Positions 1 through 11,309 of a DNA stretch of 64,000 nucleotides are shown in pieces. Within the stretch, counting starts at the first letter, position 1, and each line of letters starts with the position of its first letter. Source of the DNA: Thysanoteuthis rhombus (Eukaryota > Mollusca > Cephalopoda > Oegopsida > Thysanoteuthidae). The notes beneath the pieces are model-generated. The model saw only the letters and a program-made list of their open reading frames with translations, did not search any database and had not been told where the DNA came from. The stretch is from contig OY735206.1 in NCBI GenBank assembly GCA_963457665.1, positions 59,931,735 through 59,995,734 of the forward strand, in the 5' to 3' direction. The translations under genes were made by a program, and so were the position numbers.

Positions 1-199
1 AAAAAAAATTATGGAAAACAAATAACATCAATTTGACTTCTTCCAGAGATTCGATCGTTTCAGTACATCTATCTTTCAATGTCCTCCTCTTTGCGATACC
101 CATTATGCCAAAATTTGAGGGCGCCTTGCTCAGCAATTGTTCCCCTGCATCTCACTTTGATAGGATGGCTATAGGCATCCCATCCACTGTTTTGACACG

Positions 200-840
200 G
201 CTCAACTAGATGCTAGCATTTGAAATTCTTCCTCTTGTTAACTATTGCCATAAACACTTCCCAAATTATCAACTGCTTGGAGAATATTAGATCCAAATGG
301 AGTGAAGTTTCTATTATGTTGTTTTCATTAATCCACCTTTAGTTACCGACGATAGGTTTGATTATACTTTTTGCTTTGCTTGTTGCAGTCTTCAGATTAT
401 GATAGATTTGATGAATGTCGCCCTCCTTCTTGATTGGTATTTGCTGGCCTGGATGGCCATGGAGGTTGCATCTGCTATCACTGCCGGCGATTACGGCCGT
501 CGCACAAGGCCTTAGCACAACTACTTAGGAGATGCTTTCAGGAGTTTTTTCCTGCGTACAGTAGGTATGAGGGGTCATTGCTCATCCCCACATGTGCGTA
601 GATTTTCTGGACTCAGTAGAATGTCGTAGACAGCCCAGACAAGGAATCTGAATCGGCTAAAGTCGGATCAGCAGCAGTCCGACCAGTTGACTTCCCAGCG
701 AAATATGTCCTCCCACCTTGTCCAAGCCCGACCATTTTGTATAATCGAGCCTCCTCGGTGCCCGCTCACACTTCCTCCCGGATGAGTTTTTTTCCCTCTC
801 CGTCTTTTGTCCTGCTTATTTGAATATATAATGTATAACG
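200..840 (-). mobile_element. Decayed retroelement coding tail
   Basis: Translating the minus strand gives broken but recognisable blocks in several frames. One block contains WEDIFRWEVNW and, downstream, RAVYDILLSPENLRTCG-like text with W for R (roughly 560-720). This matches the 'RAVYDxLPxPxNLxxWG' block seen near the zinc-knuckle end of many invertebrate non-LTR reverse transcriptase polyproteins. A later block, IADATSMAIQASKY (about 420-460), resembles the segment that follows the 'GRYRWRHDxVL' block in those proteins. Stops and frameshifts interrupt the reading, so this is a pseudogene. Its 5' part would lie to the right and is missing. It is a different family from the RTE elements elsewhere in the window. 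The exact clade is not resolved. Confidence 0.4.
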
Positions 841-849
841 AACTAAAAA

Positions 850-2385
850 TCATATAGCATTTTAACTATAACATATTTAGCACATTCTTATTCATTCTAT
901 TGTCGTCCTTAGTGTCACGATATTTCGTCTCTTACTTTCTTCTTTACTTTGCTCCTTAACCACTAGTAATGTTTACTTCCGGACTCAGACACGATAATAC
1001 CAGTAAACATCTTTTCTTTCTAATATTGCATTTTGCTAACTTGACGTGAGACAAGCCCCGAGACAGCAATACTGGTTCCGTTGCGTGGTTCACCACCTTT
1101 TCTTTTCCTCTGGAAGGTGGAACCTCATTATGATCACATAGAATATTTTCAAGCACGGAGTCATAGCAGTCTTGCACTATTCTATAGAGAATTCGGGTAT
1201 TTGCGTGTCAGTAAACAGGTGTCATTTTTCATTTGCATTCATTTGCCTCAACATTGTCATAAAATCAGGAAAGTAGCTTTTTTAACTATCCGCTAACATT
1301 GGGTTGTTTAGAATGTTTGGCCTGTTTTTTTGTTTGTTTAAGTAATGATCAGAAAGTTGCGATAAAAATCAATAGAAATAAGTTGAATTAGAGATTTGTC
1401 AAAAATTAATGACAATCATTCAGTGCATAAATTGTATCAGTGTATCTGTTTTTGTCGCCAGATTGCATTAGGGCCGTTTTTTATTGGATTGTGACGTTTA
1501 GTAAGATTTTTCCAGTAAAAATGCAGTAGGTGTATTGCTATAATAAACTACCCACCTTCAGCTACGACTCTGCGTGGGCTCATTAACTGTTGTCTTTTAA
1601 AGGAACTTTTATAGTCTTCTCTATCGCATTATTACATCGCCGACTGTTTTCTTCACATTATCATTATTTCCGATCATTGTATCGCAATTGTTCTTCCGTA
1701 GATGTACTGGATGTCGTCTTTTGAAATTTTGTTGTAATGATGGAAACTCCAGTAGCTCTCGGTAGAAATTGTAATTGCGAGCATGCACGATGTGGCCTGC
1801 GCCTACCACTACTGCTCCTCTCAATTAAAATACAAAATACAATTTATCCTCAATTAATATGGATGGATGAAAGACTGCCGCGAAGAATCTGGGTGTTAAG
1901 AGGAAAGTGTCAACTCTGGATGATTAATTGGAGATATGAAAGTTGTGACAGTGAAGCAAAAATAGGGCGAGGCCTGTGAATGAAGGAAGCAACAGGTGAA
2001 ACTGCATCAAGGTCTTGTCAGCAGACCACAAGGTGCAGAAGCAGTATCACGTTTGAATGTGGAAATTATTCCTTTTATCAAAGAAAAATCGCAACCAGGA
2101 TTTAAAATGTCAAAAGATCGCTTAACACTTCTAGATTGGAAGGAAATATAAAAAGGCTTTGAATTGAAACGCATGCTTGTGTAATGTATACAGAATTCTA
2201 GGGTCTCTTAAAGGCTACAACCAACGATTTTACCAGTACTTTGTTGCTCAAAAAACAAAACAAGAAAAAAACAAAAACGCATGGCTGACTAAAGCATTCA
2301 TTTTTTGCCCGTCTGTAGAGAAGTAGTGGAAACAATCTTTTTTTCATAGTTTTACTAATTTCGGACAATACCCCTAGCTACCTTA
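850..2385. other. No recognisable gene
   Basis: AT-rich anonymous sequence. The short ORFs here (up to about 80 codons, on both strands) have no recognisable motif and overlap one another in different frames. I see no repeat family shared with the rest of the window. Confidence 0.5.
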
Positions 2386-2629
2386 ATGCACTTAGTGACC
2401 TGTACGAAATGTTTGAGTCGTGTTTCTGTCTACAACGAATACAACAATCCGTTAGCTGGCTATAATCCAAGGGGTAATTGCTACACTCAAGCCTTTCCTC
2501 TTAAGAACCTTTGCTCAAGCTCACGGCCCCGGGATGAATTTTATAAGGCGGTACAAAACTGTTTTCTGGCCCCTCTACACGAAAAACCTCGTCATTTAGC
2601 CATCCTATTTTCAACCACTTTTTGGGTTT

Positions 2630-3720
2630 CTCACTCCTTATCATCGCAACTGTCTCGGTAGGTGAAATTTTCCCTAAATTCCCCATTCACAAGAATAGGT
2701 GCTGCGTAGGTGGAGTTTAAATACATCACTTGCGTTTTGGAAGTGTTGACGCCGAGTCCAGTCTGCTCGTCTAAGTTGTTGAGTGTGTCAGTTTTTAAGT
2801 CACTGGGTCTGTCTGCGGTGGTGTTGGTTGTGATCCAGTCTTTGGTAACAACGAAGACAGAGGAAATGATGCATCCCTGTCTCAACCCATGACACTGCAC
2901 TCAAAACGCCCATAGAATATTTTTATGATTACGATGACCTTTGTTGGAATTATGGAAGATAGCCGTATCCTCCAGAGTGTTTCAGCAGACACTGTCAAAG
3001 GCCTTTCTGAAATCAACCAAGCTGATGTAAAAAGGTGCACCCCATTCTAATCACTGCTCTGTTATATTTTGCAGGGGTGAAGATCTGGTCCATACATCCC
3101 CTTCCCTCCCTAAAGCCTGCCCTCTCCTGTCGTAGCCTTGTGCCAATGGCTGTTTCCACCCCACTGAGAAAGTCTGTGCAGAACACCTTGCTTTGAACTG
3201 ATAGAAAGGTAATCCCTCGCCAGTTGTCGCATTCTTGGTGGTGCTCTTAAAGATTTTGACAATAAGACCTCAGGGATGATGTCACTGTTCCAGTTGTTTT
3301 GGAAGATGTTTGCCAGAACGATTGTTGATGCGTGAATATCGGTCTTTAGCATCATAAGCATCTACGCCACATGCATTGTCATTCTATAGGTTTAGAATGG
3401 CTGTTCTAACTTCGACATGTTGATCTCCAGGATATCGTCAGTTTATGATGTTGGCTAGTTGATCTGGTTTAGGGAGCTTGAGCACATCCTGGAAGTGTTG
3501 AATCTACCAGGGTACTTGATCGTGTTCTGATGTATATATGCTGCCATTCTTGTCCCGAATATGGGTCGTTTGGCTCTCACATTTTCCGCAGAATTGCCCC
3601 GTGATCTTGTATACTGTGTCCGGGTTTCCATAGGCTGCTGTCGTTGCAAGTAAAGCCATGTTTTCAGCAAGGAGTCTCTTATTTCCCATGGCACTCCTCT
3701 TCACTTTTTTGTCCTTGTTT
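2630..3720 (-). pseudogene. LINE-A reverse transcriptase remnant
   Basis: Reading leftward, 3720-3504 gives a linker with KRLLAENMALLATTAAYGN and VYKITGQFCGKC, ahead of DKNGSIYTSEHDQV. That order is typical of the region between endonuclease and RT in RTE-like proteins. RT motif A appears as VDFRKAFD near 3000-3040. GLRQGC, the block around 'GVRQGCxLSP', sits near 2880. The stretch that should carry the F/YADD catalytic box is deleted between DWITTNT and DLKTDTLNNLDEQTGL. The conserved VNTSKTQVMYLN block follows. Loss of the catalytic box plus several stops makes this a pseudogene. Confidence 0.75.
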
Positions 3721-4018
3721 TTTTTTTTTGGAGGGGGGGGGGTTATAAGAGTAATTGTTTGCCTTCACCCGCTTCCTCTCTTCAATTTTTCTGCCAGATG
3801 TTAGCTGATGTGCATTCTTTGGTCCTGTTCAGCTCTAAGCTCAGGAAATTCTTTGCTGTTTCAGAGGATATAATCTTGATAGCAACCCATTTACTGTTTG
3901 TGGTGGGTTCTTCCATTCAAGAGGCAGCATTTAGTGCACTGAAGTGATTTTTAAGTTCCAACACAAACTCCTTGTTCTCTGAATGCCAGAGTTTTGCAAC
4001 GTCCTGTTTCTTCTGTCA

Positions 4019-4760
4019 CTAACCTTGTAAGGCCAACCTTTCCAACTTGAGCTTAATGGTAGCAGCGATTAGAAAGTAGACGCTATTGGCATCTGCACTC
4101 AGGTATACTCTAACATTTTTCAGTGACCTGTGCCACTTGTCATCAATGATAAGGTTGTCTATTTGGTTGATTGTCCTGCCATTTGAGCACGCGGATGTTC
4201 TTGCATGAGAAGATAGTTCCACTGGTGACTAAATTGACGTTCCAACAAGGTGTTCGCAATTGTTGTTTCTTCCAACACATCCATGAGTTCCTCCTCCCAC
4301 CCTGGTTGTTAGAATTGCCAGTCCCCATTGTGGCATTCATATCGCCAGTTAGCAGAAGCATGCCTTAAAGACCGCTATTTGTAGTTGTTCATATCAACCC
4401 CCTTTAACCCCCTCTTCAGCTTCATTGGTTGGTGTATATCAGTGCAAAATGGTGAATTTGTAGAACTTTGAATTGAAGCGCACTCTGACCAGTCTCTCAT
4501 TTATTTGTTCCCATTCCAGCAATATTTTTGGCTTCCTCCTTTGAGATTATGACGGCTACTCCGTGTATGGATGTTCTCATGACCTGAACCAAGGGTGTAA
4601 AATCTATCATGCAGTATTTGACATTCGGAGCCAGTGTGGCAACTTTTACGTATCACCAGGATGTCCATGTGTTTCCTCCTTATCTCACTGAGGACTTGTG
4701 CAGTCTTGATGGCCTCGTACATGGTTCAGACATTCCATAATCTGACACGAATCCTGGTTT
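4019..4760 (-). pseudogene. LINE-A endonuclease domain remnant
   Basis: APE-type endonucleases nick target DNA to prime LINE reverse transcription. Reading leftward from about 4760, the minus strand shows LWNV (the 'WNVRT' start, with a stop replacing R). Next come AQVLSEIRRKHMDIL, the block preceding the 'GISExRW' catalytic Glu, here degraded to VIRKSCHTGS. Then NERLVRVRFNSKFYKFTILH with a stop where Q/C is usual, then YTPTNEAEE, and GDMNATMGTG, the 'GDxNAxxG' catalytic block. The tail contains QPNRQPYH, a degraded 'NQIDHIxxxxRW' region. The catalytic Glu block and several frames are lost, so no enzyme can be made. Confidence 0.75.
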
Positions 4761-5114
4761 CTGGCCATAGTAGATCTTGTTTCGTACTCCTGACTTTCTT
4801 TCGGTTTTCATCCTGAGTGGTCATACTGCCATCCAAATAGTTCTGTGGCTGGGGTCTATGGTCCTAATGCCAATTTTGCTCATTGTAGCTATTTCTGTTT
4901 TGTAGGGAGGCATTGTTGGCGCAACATCCAAACACCGATCTGGAATGTCAGTGTGCTGACTTTCGACAAGCTCATCGTCCGACACCAATCTGGTATGGTC
5001 AGATCTACCAGCATAGCTCTCAGGGTCCTTGAAATACTCCAACCTCTTTATCACGATAAGGCCACTTGTTTATTTGTCTAACATTGATTGTTCTTGTTAC
5101 GGTTTTTAAAAAGT

Positions 5115-5302
5115 CAACTCCAGAGTTTGACAATATTCGTGATCCCCTCAACTCTCATTCGGAGGAATTAAGTGGTTACGACCTCGTTGATTTTGATCAA
5201 CAACGTGCATGTAAAGTAGAGGACAATCTAGATGCTCATGAAAGCGATCAACAATTGAGAGAAATTACTGTAAATTATTTTGATGCCATTGTATCAAAAT
5301 AA
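5115..5302 (+). CDS. Possible terminal exon of an unknown gene
   Basis: An open frame of about 62 codons with a protein-like, acidic composition (STPEFDNIRDPLNSH, GYDLVDFDQQRACK, ESDQQLREITVNYFDAIVSK) ends at TAA 5300-5302. Upstream in the same frame (5066-5110) the peptide is hydrophobic and intron-like. A pyrimidine-rich stretch followed by AAAAG near 5113 could be a weak splice acceptor. A polyadenylation hexamer AATAAA lies at 5441-5446, a plausible 3' UTR distance away. I do not recognise the protein. The alternative is that this is unrecognised transposon coding sequence or chance. The last codons and the stop lie inside a perfect hairpin, which is unusual for ordinary coding DNA. Confidence 0.25.
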
Positions 5303-5311
5303 TTTACAGTA
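5266..5311. repeat. Perfect 19-bp inverted repeat
   Basis: The left arm at 5266-5284 (TACTGTAAATTATTTTGAT) is the exact reverse complement of 5293-5311. The loop is 8 bases (5285-5292). It overlaps the stop codon of the possible exon at 5115-5302. Confidence 0.95.
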
Positions 5312-5440
5312 TTTTCAGGGAATATGGAAAGTTTAATTAATATTGGATATCGACCCTAATATCCATTGAAGTTTGGAGAAGGAACTTCAATATTTCAAGC
5401 AGACGTATGCAGAGGGAAAGAAAGAATTATTTTCTAAAGA

Positions 5441-5446
5441 AATAAA
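5441..5446 (+). other. Candidate polyadenylation signal AATAAA
   Basis: A canonical AATAAA hexamer about 140 bases after the stop of the possible exon. Such hexamers are common by chance in AT-rich DNA, so it has weight only together with that frame. Confidence 0.2.
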
Positions 5447-5469
5447 TTCGTAAAAATATACTGTCCCTT

Positions 5470-5680
5470 CGATTGTTTGCCCTACACATGATATTTCAGT
5501 TATAATATTGTTTGCAATGCACATATTATTTCAATTATTATAGACTTTGTTCAACACATATCTCATTTATAATAGACTGTTTGTACTACACATATTTCAT
5601 TTATGATAGACAGTTTGCATTACACATAATATTTCATTTATAATACACTGTTGAATAGTGAACACATTTTCATTATTCTT
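5470..5680 (+). repeat. Diverged minisatellite, unit about 35-45 bp
   Basis: Five to six tandem copies of a unit built on 'GTTTGxxxTACACATA' followed by 'TATTTCATTTATAATAGACT'. Unit length and sequence vary, so the array is old. Confidence 0.8.
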
Positions 5681-5684
5681 TTCT

Positions 5685-6790
5685 ATCACATTACGTCAGA
5701 ATATGGTAAAAATGCGTTCATAAAAAATTCAACCACGTATTTAGAAAGTTGAATTGATTTTTAAAATATATTTCCATGTTTTCATATATCACTATTCAAA
5801 GACACAACGGTGTCCATATATACAAAATAATGATTTTTAAAAATTTTGAATAACTATTTTCAATTCAAGAGGTAATTTTGTGAAGTCAGGAACAAAGGTC
5901 CAACTAGAATAGAGCAGATGGAGCACTTGCATTGACCATGGGAATGAAAAAACATTTTCAGCGTGAATTCGACACCTGAGAGAAAAAAAACCTCCTAACT
6001 CAATATTAAGAGGAAGGATTTGAGGGGTAAATGGTAATGAAGTTCTATAACTAGAACTCAATAGAACCAGGGACTTTTTTTTAGATATAAAATCAGCAGC
6101 GTGGGAAATGTTTTTATGTAAACAAAAATTGGTGGTGATATATGCATAAAGAAAAATTTTCCAAAAATCTATGATGTTGAAAATCAACATTTAATTCAAT
6201 TTTAATGAAATTTCCGATTTTTTTAAAAGAATTTCCCATGCAAATTTTTTTCATGATTCCTACTCCAATATTTTTCCAATTTGATAATCTATTTTATTAA
6301 TACATGTCTGCTTTTACTTTTTTTTTCTAACATTTTACAGATGAATCCATTGGGAAATTGTTTATCTCTTTCGGAAAAAGAATTCTGGAAATGCCAAAAT
6401 TGAAGTCTTATTTTAGGATTTAAAAAACATGACAACTGAATTAGATATTTGATTTTCTCAGCAACTTTTCGGTTTTATTAAATTAATTACAATTTAGGCT
6501 TTTGATCTGGAAAGAAATTCTTTCGCTCAATATCTTTTTTAAAAGATTTTTTTATTGATTATTTCGATTAATCTGATATTTTTTAAATGCACATTTTTTT
6601 TCAATTCTTTTAATCTTACTTAAGCTGATTTTGAAAACATATATAAATGCCTAGAGATATGAAAAAGTATTTTCATTTTGCTTCCTTATTTCCTCAATGA
6701 CAGTTCTTTTGAAATATGGTGCCTTGATCGTGTAACTATTCTATAGTTGTATGATGGATTTTGGGGAAGCAACAATTTATTATCCTTTTG
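5685..6790. other. No recognisable gene
   Basis: AT-rich anonymous DNA with poly-T runs. The 117-codon minus-strand frame at 5837-6190 has no recognisable domain. Confidence 0.5.
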
Positions 6791-6792
6791 TC

Positions 6793-7530
6793 ATCATTAT
6801 CATCAGTTTTTCAACGTCTGTCGTTGAACATAGACCTTCCCCAGGATTCGCCATATTTCTCTATCATAGACGTCGCAGAGCCAGTATTTTCTGAATTTGT
6901 CTAGTTCATCTCTTGTATTTTGTCGGCCTCGGTTTCGCATGTGGTCTCTGGGGATCCATGTGAGTCGTGATTTCCACTGGTTGTCTGCCTTTCTTGCAAC
7001 ATGCCCAGCCCATTGCCATTTGAGTTTTCTAATGGATTCTAGGATGTCTCAGGCCCTAGTTTTCTTCCTGATATATTGTGCTGTCTTGTAACCTCTCCAT
7101 GTGAGGTTGAGCATGATTCTCTCATGAGCATGCTGCATGCTTCTTCGTTTGTGGTTTTGTTTCATGGTTAGGTTTCAGCTCCATAAAAGACCATCGGGAG
7201 GATGCATTAGTTGTATACTCTTCTTTTTAGGATTATTGGGATTGTCTTGTTTTTGAAGGCTGAGCTCGCTCAGTCGAAAGCTTGCCATCCTAGGGAAATT
7301 CACCGCTTGATTTCTCCTTTTGCGGGTTTCATAGATTCTTTGTCCGACTTTCCCCAGTTTTACATCTTCGATCGTGACAGTTATGTTTTTATTCTCAATG
7401 TGATTGTTGCATATGACTTGTTTTACTGAAGTTCATGTATAGGCTGACTCCTTTGCTTTCTTTTAGTTCATCTAGCATTAGTTGGAGGTCATGTAGGTTC
7501 TCTGCGAAGAAGACGATATCATCTGTGATC
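6793..7530 (-). mobile_element. LINE-B: 5'-truncated RTE copy
   Basis: On the minus strand this is the C-terminal part of the same RTE family as LINE-F and LINE-G. The order is the MCNN/NKTVTIEDVKLG region near 7400, the ILKR..YN..ILPMVFYGAET region near 7200, KWQWAGHVARKADNQW near 7000, and the terminal WQILGKVYVQRRTLK-type block near 6830. A CATCATTATCATCAG tail (TGATGA on the element strand) marks the 3' end at about 6793. Homology stops abruptly at about 7530, as expected for incomplete reverse transcription. Several stops and frame changes are present. Plus-strand ORFs here are antisense shadows. Confidence 0.85.
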
Positions 7531-7534
7531 ATCA

Positions 7535-10515
7535 ATTTAAAAAAAAGCAGCAATCTTAAGTCCTATGCTGATAAATTGAAGGGAAAGGTTGGGTCAAATC
7601 GTAAAAATATCAATGTTTGAAATTAGACAACAGCGGTTATCAAAATATTGTTTTAATAAAACATTGTTCAACAAAAAGCAAACAATGAGTATGGACAGGT
7701 TACAGCAGTCAGTTTCATCTGTCATCGCCCGACTTTAGAAAGATCATTCGATAACGTTGTGTATCAAGTGTTAAAAAATGTATGGTTCATTATTTGGTTT
7801 TAGGAAAAAGTATGACTTTTTTTTACGCAGTTCAGTTCAGCGATGATGGAACTGCTTTTCCACAAATTATCTCAATCTAACGAGCAATTTATTCTTGGTA
7901 TATTTTAACTACAAAATTTATTTTTTTGATTTTCAGAATTTCAATTAGCTGTTATGGCGTTATGATCGATTTATTTCCGATTTAAGTAAATATTGACTTT
8001 ATAATTCCGTTTTCCTATATTCATAAAGAAAAATCCTTTTATTTAGACCTTGATTTGTCAGTTTTTTTTTTCTTGGCAAAAACGAGAAAAAAACCCCAAT
8101 AAAAAAAAAATCAGTAAAGTTTTTAAAATAGTGTCGAGTTCCTGGTTGAAATTTTTGTTCACACCAGTATGGGAATGATAGGATCTATTTGAGCTACGTT
8201 ATTGTGAATATTTATCACTGTTAATTGGATCAACGCTTCAAAGCAGATTTCATAATGCAAGGGATTTTAGCACACGACAGCGAGAAGAAACTTGAGACAG
8301 TGTTCACAGAAAGAGTAGTCCTAAGAATTTAAAGCTCAAATCAAAATTGTTATATAGTCGAAATCCCCAATCACAATGATTATTCCATCAAATTAAGCAT
8401 TCATCATTGATCTTTAAAGAGTGACAATTCATCCGTTCTTATCTCTATTTCTGATTTAAAAAAATCAGATCTGTTTTTCTCCAGCAAACATCGCTGCCTG
8501 TGAGTATCCACGAATGATCCTCAAATTGAGTTATTCAAAAGCGTTCATTCTATTGAAGCCACTCTATTCTAGACCCGTCAAACTGTTCTTGTGTTATCGT
8601 AGTGACAGGATTGATTGCAATACCAGTTTTTTTTTTTTAAATCTATTTTGTTTTGTTCGCTGTTGTACAACGCAGATGTATGGAGGGAAAATATTAACCC
8701 CTCCCCAGTATGTTTCACTCGTTGAGGTTTTTTAAACGATTCATCAGTTAAAAATGACTTTCAAACTGATATTATAATATACAGGTTACCTTATGCTGTC
8801 CAGAAGTGGAGCATTCATCTAAGAACCTTTCATGAGCTGAAACCACGTAAAGCAAAGAAGCGATTACTATTAATTTATACAGTGAATTTTTTTTTCTTTA
8901 CGTTCCCAAATCCCTTAATGCTAGTGATGGTATGTTAGACTGAGCCATCGTCGGTTGGTGTGGTCAGCGTTACAATGGTCGGTAGCAGAAGAGAGCGAAA
9001 GAAATAAAATAGGATGTGCGCTATAAGAGTTCACTGAAAAATTGGTGTTGGAAAGCAGGGGGTTGGGTACCTGTATCAGTATGTATCACGACAATCCACC
9101 TCATATAAATAAATCCTAATGTAATTTTATACAATACTGGTGAATATTTGTTGGCTGCGTAGCAGAGTTCCAGATTTATCGTAGATTATGGAGAAAACTT
9201 GACCTGCATGAATCTGTGGCCACATATCTCAATCATGGCGCTGGTGAGAGAATCTAAATTCTCTTCTATTTACCTTGGGCAATCTAACTGCACTGTGCTA
9301 ATAGGTTATAACTTTTGCCAGCTGTAATTTTTCCAGAGTAGCGCAATTTTATCGAAAATCAAATTTTACACGCACGATACTAACCACCGAAAGGTGACAG
9401 ATTGTTTGATCTCGTATGATTTCAATGATATTCTATTCTCAGTTTAAACATGTATATGATTTGTTAGTTGACACGGAATCTAAAACATACCTCCCACTGA
9501 ATGTGACGTATGAATTTGTTCAGTCAAGGACTATCACTAGAAAACTAATATCCGCCTTACAATCAGTTAGAAGGAAGCTTTTTTGCGGTAGGCCTACAAA
9601 AGCACACCCGAAAAAGTTAATCAAAAAGCCGTTTTTTTTGTTTTTTTTGCGCTTTTTTTTTTTTTTTTTTTTTAAAGGCTTTTCAATGACAAGCATTTCG
9701 CCTGGTAAATAGTACACCGGCCATTTTTTAACCTTCGAAAATCAGTCTTTGATCACCTGCCGCACAGTAATTGTTTTTAAGCAAGTCTCGCAAACAAAAG
9801 GAGTGAGTTTTATTCTCACGAAGCATCCCATTTTTGTGCTCCAGTGGAAGACAAAGCTAAGTATAGCAGTTTAACACATATCCTACAAAGCTGGCCTTTA
9901 CCTGGAGTCAAACAATGAGAAATAGCGCGTGAAGCAAAATCATCACCACAGTTTCGAACATAGTACACCTTTATAAAATTTGTACTACACGATGAGAGAA
10001 AATCAACTCTTTATTAGAAATTAAACGCAACTTTTGGAAATAATGCTCTATCTTCTTGAAACGAATTTTAGGTTCTTAGGATCGTAGATGTCTACCATTA
10101 CATGGTCCAAAGAGAAGCTAATTTGACTATAATCGACCTATAGATAATGATATTATCACTAATTTCCGAGAGGGAGTTTCTTTTCAACCACACTGTATAA
10201 TATTACCGATGCTACTACTGTTCTCCGGTGTAGAATCTTGTTTATTGACAAGAATTGACGTAATGAGCGTCGATTTTAATTGCCAACAGAAATCACTGAG
10301 TACTTTATAATCTAATTGACTACTGTCCGTTTTCTTATACTACAAAATCCCCTCCCCTCTCTCTCAGCCTCTAAACTTCAGACAAAGATTTATCAAAGAT
10401 ACGCGAATTGATTTTTAATGAAGCTACTATCGAGATAATGCTCTGCAATAAATATAACTCAAATTCGAATCTTTTAACTCATAATTACCTAGTGCAACAG
10501 CCTAGCCCAACAAAC
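7535..10515. other. No recognisable gene
   Basis: Mostly anonymous AT-rich DNA with poly-A/T runs, for example 9634-9675. A short motif at about 8848-8890 (GTAAAGCAAAGAAGCGAT) recurs near 31664 and, inverted, near 41125 (repeat Z). The ORFs at 8514-8735, 9416-9712 and 9520-9717 run through homopolymers and carry no recognisable domain. Confidence 0.45.
8825..8890 (+). repeat. Repeat Z fragment
   Basis: Shares GTAAAGCAAAGAAGCGA and following ATTTAT..CAGT text with 31655-31705, and the core GTAAAGCAAAGAAG in reverse complement with 41100-41165. Family unknown. Confidence 0.45.
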
Positions 10516-10519
10516 GCCA

Positions 10520-11308
10520 AATCCTCTTTACCCAACGATCAGAATAGAAAATGCAGATCTGGAGAAAGTAGACCACTAGATCTACCTATGACAATGAAAT
10601 CCTCAAAAGAAGAAATTAAACGAATAATCACACCAAGTTGGCAAGTTTTCGGTAGAACAAGCCCAACCTTTAAGAAAGAGAATTCTATTCTTCCTAAAAA
10701 GAAGAGTATGCAACCAATGCATCCTCCCAATAGTCACCTATGGAGCTGAGATATGGAACCTAACCAAAAGACAGACTCGCAGACTGAGAACCACACAACG
10801 TGCACATAAGAGAATCATGCTCAATCTTACATGGAAAGATCACAAGACAGCACAGTATATCAAAGAGAAAATAGTAGAAAAACCTCAAATGGCAATGGGC
10901 TGGTCATGCTACAAGAATTCCAGACAATCGATGAACATAACGTCTCACAACATGGAACGTAACCAAAGATTGACTGTCAAACTGAGAACCATGCAACTCG
11001 CATACGAGACAGTCATACTCAACCTCACATGGATAGATCACAAGACAGCACAGTATGCTAGAGAAAAGGCAAGAGTCATATGGAAACCATAAAAAAATTC
11101 AAATGGCAATTGGCTGGCCATGTTGCAAAAATGTCAGACAACTGCTGGACATCATGACTCACAACATGGATCCCCAAAGATCACATGCGAAAATGCGGCC
11201 AGCAAAATGTGATGACCTGACGAACTAGACAAGTTCAGAAAGTATTGGCTCTGCGATGCCCATCATAGAAAGGTTCATGTCCAACAACGAACGCTAAAAG
11301 GCTGATAA
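10520..11308 (+). mobile_element. LINE-C: truncated RTE copy with internal duplication
   Basis: Plus-strand C-terminal RTE sequence. SKEEIKRIITPSWQVFGRTSPTF (10600-10670) matches the SKEEEIKRRITLGWQAFGRASSTF block of LINE-G. LTWKDHKTAQYIKEK follows near 10830, and the FRKYWLCDAHHRK and VHVQQRTLKG blocks close the element near 11300, before a GCTGATAAGG tail remnant. The segment carrying 'RTMQxAxExxxLxLTWxDHKTAQY' occurs twice, once at about 10785-10860 and again at about 10985-11060. The second copy begins at a short match (ACATGGA) at about 10950. Stops and frameshifts make it non-coding. Confidence 0.85.
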
Positions 11309-11309
11309 G

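Larger units (their letters stand above)
2390..5060 (-). mobile_element. LINE-A: decayed APE endonuclease/RT retrotransposon (family RTE-3)
   Basis: The minus strand reads as a non-LTR retrotransposon of RTE-like organisation: an APE-type endonuclease at the right (about 4020-4760), a linker (3450-3720), then reverse transcriptase (2630-3370) toward the left. Wording and spacing differ from the main RTE family in the window, so it is a separate lineage. Many stops, frameshifts and a deletion around the RT catalytic core show it is long dead. The left end around 2390 is not sharp. The right end near 5060 is set by loss of alignable coding text, and 4820-5054 may be upstream element sequence. 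It abuts the possible exon at 5115. Confidence 0.75.

Noticed and set aside
5837-6190. 117-codon minus-strand ORF
   Set aside because: No recognisable motif, low-complexity flanks, and no splice or poly-A support.
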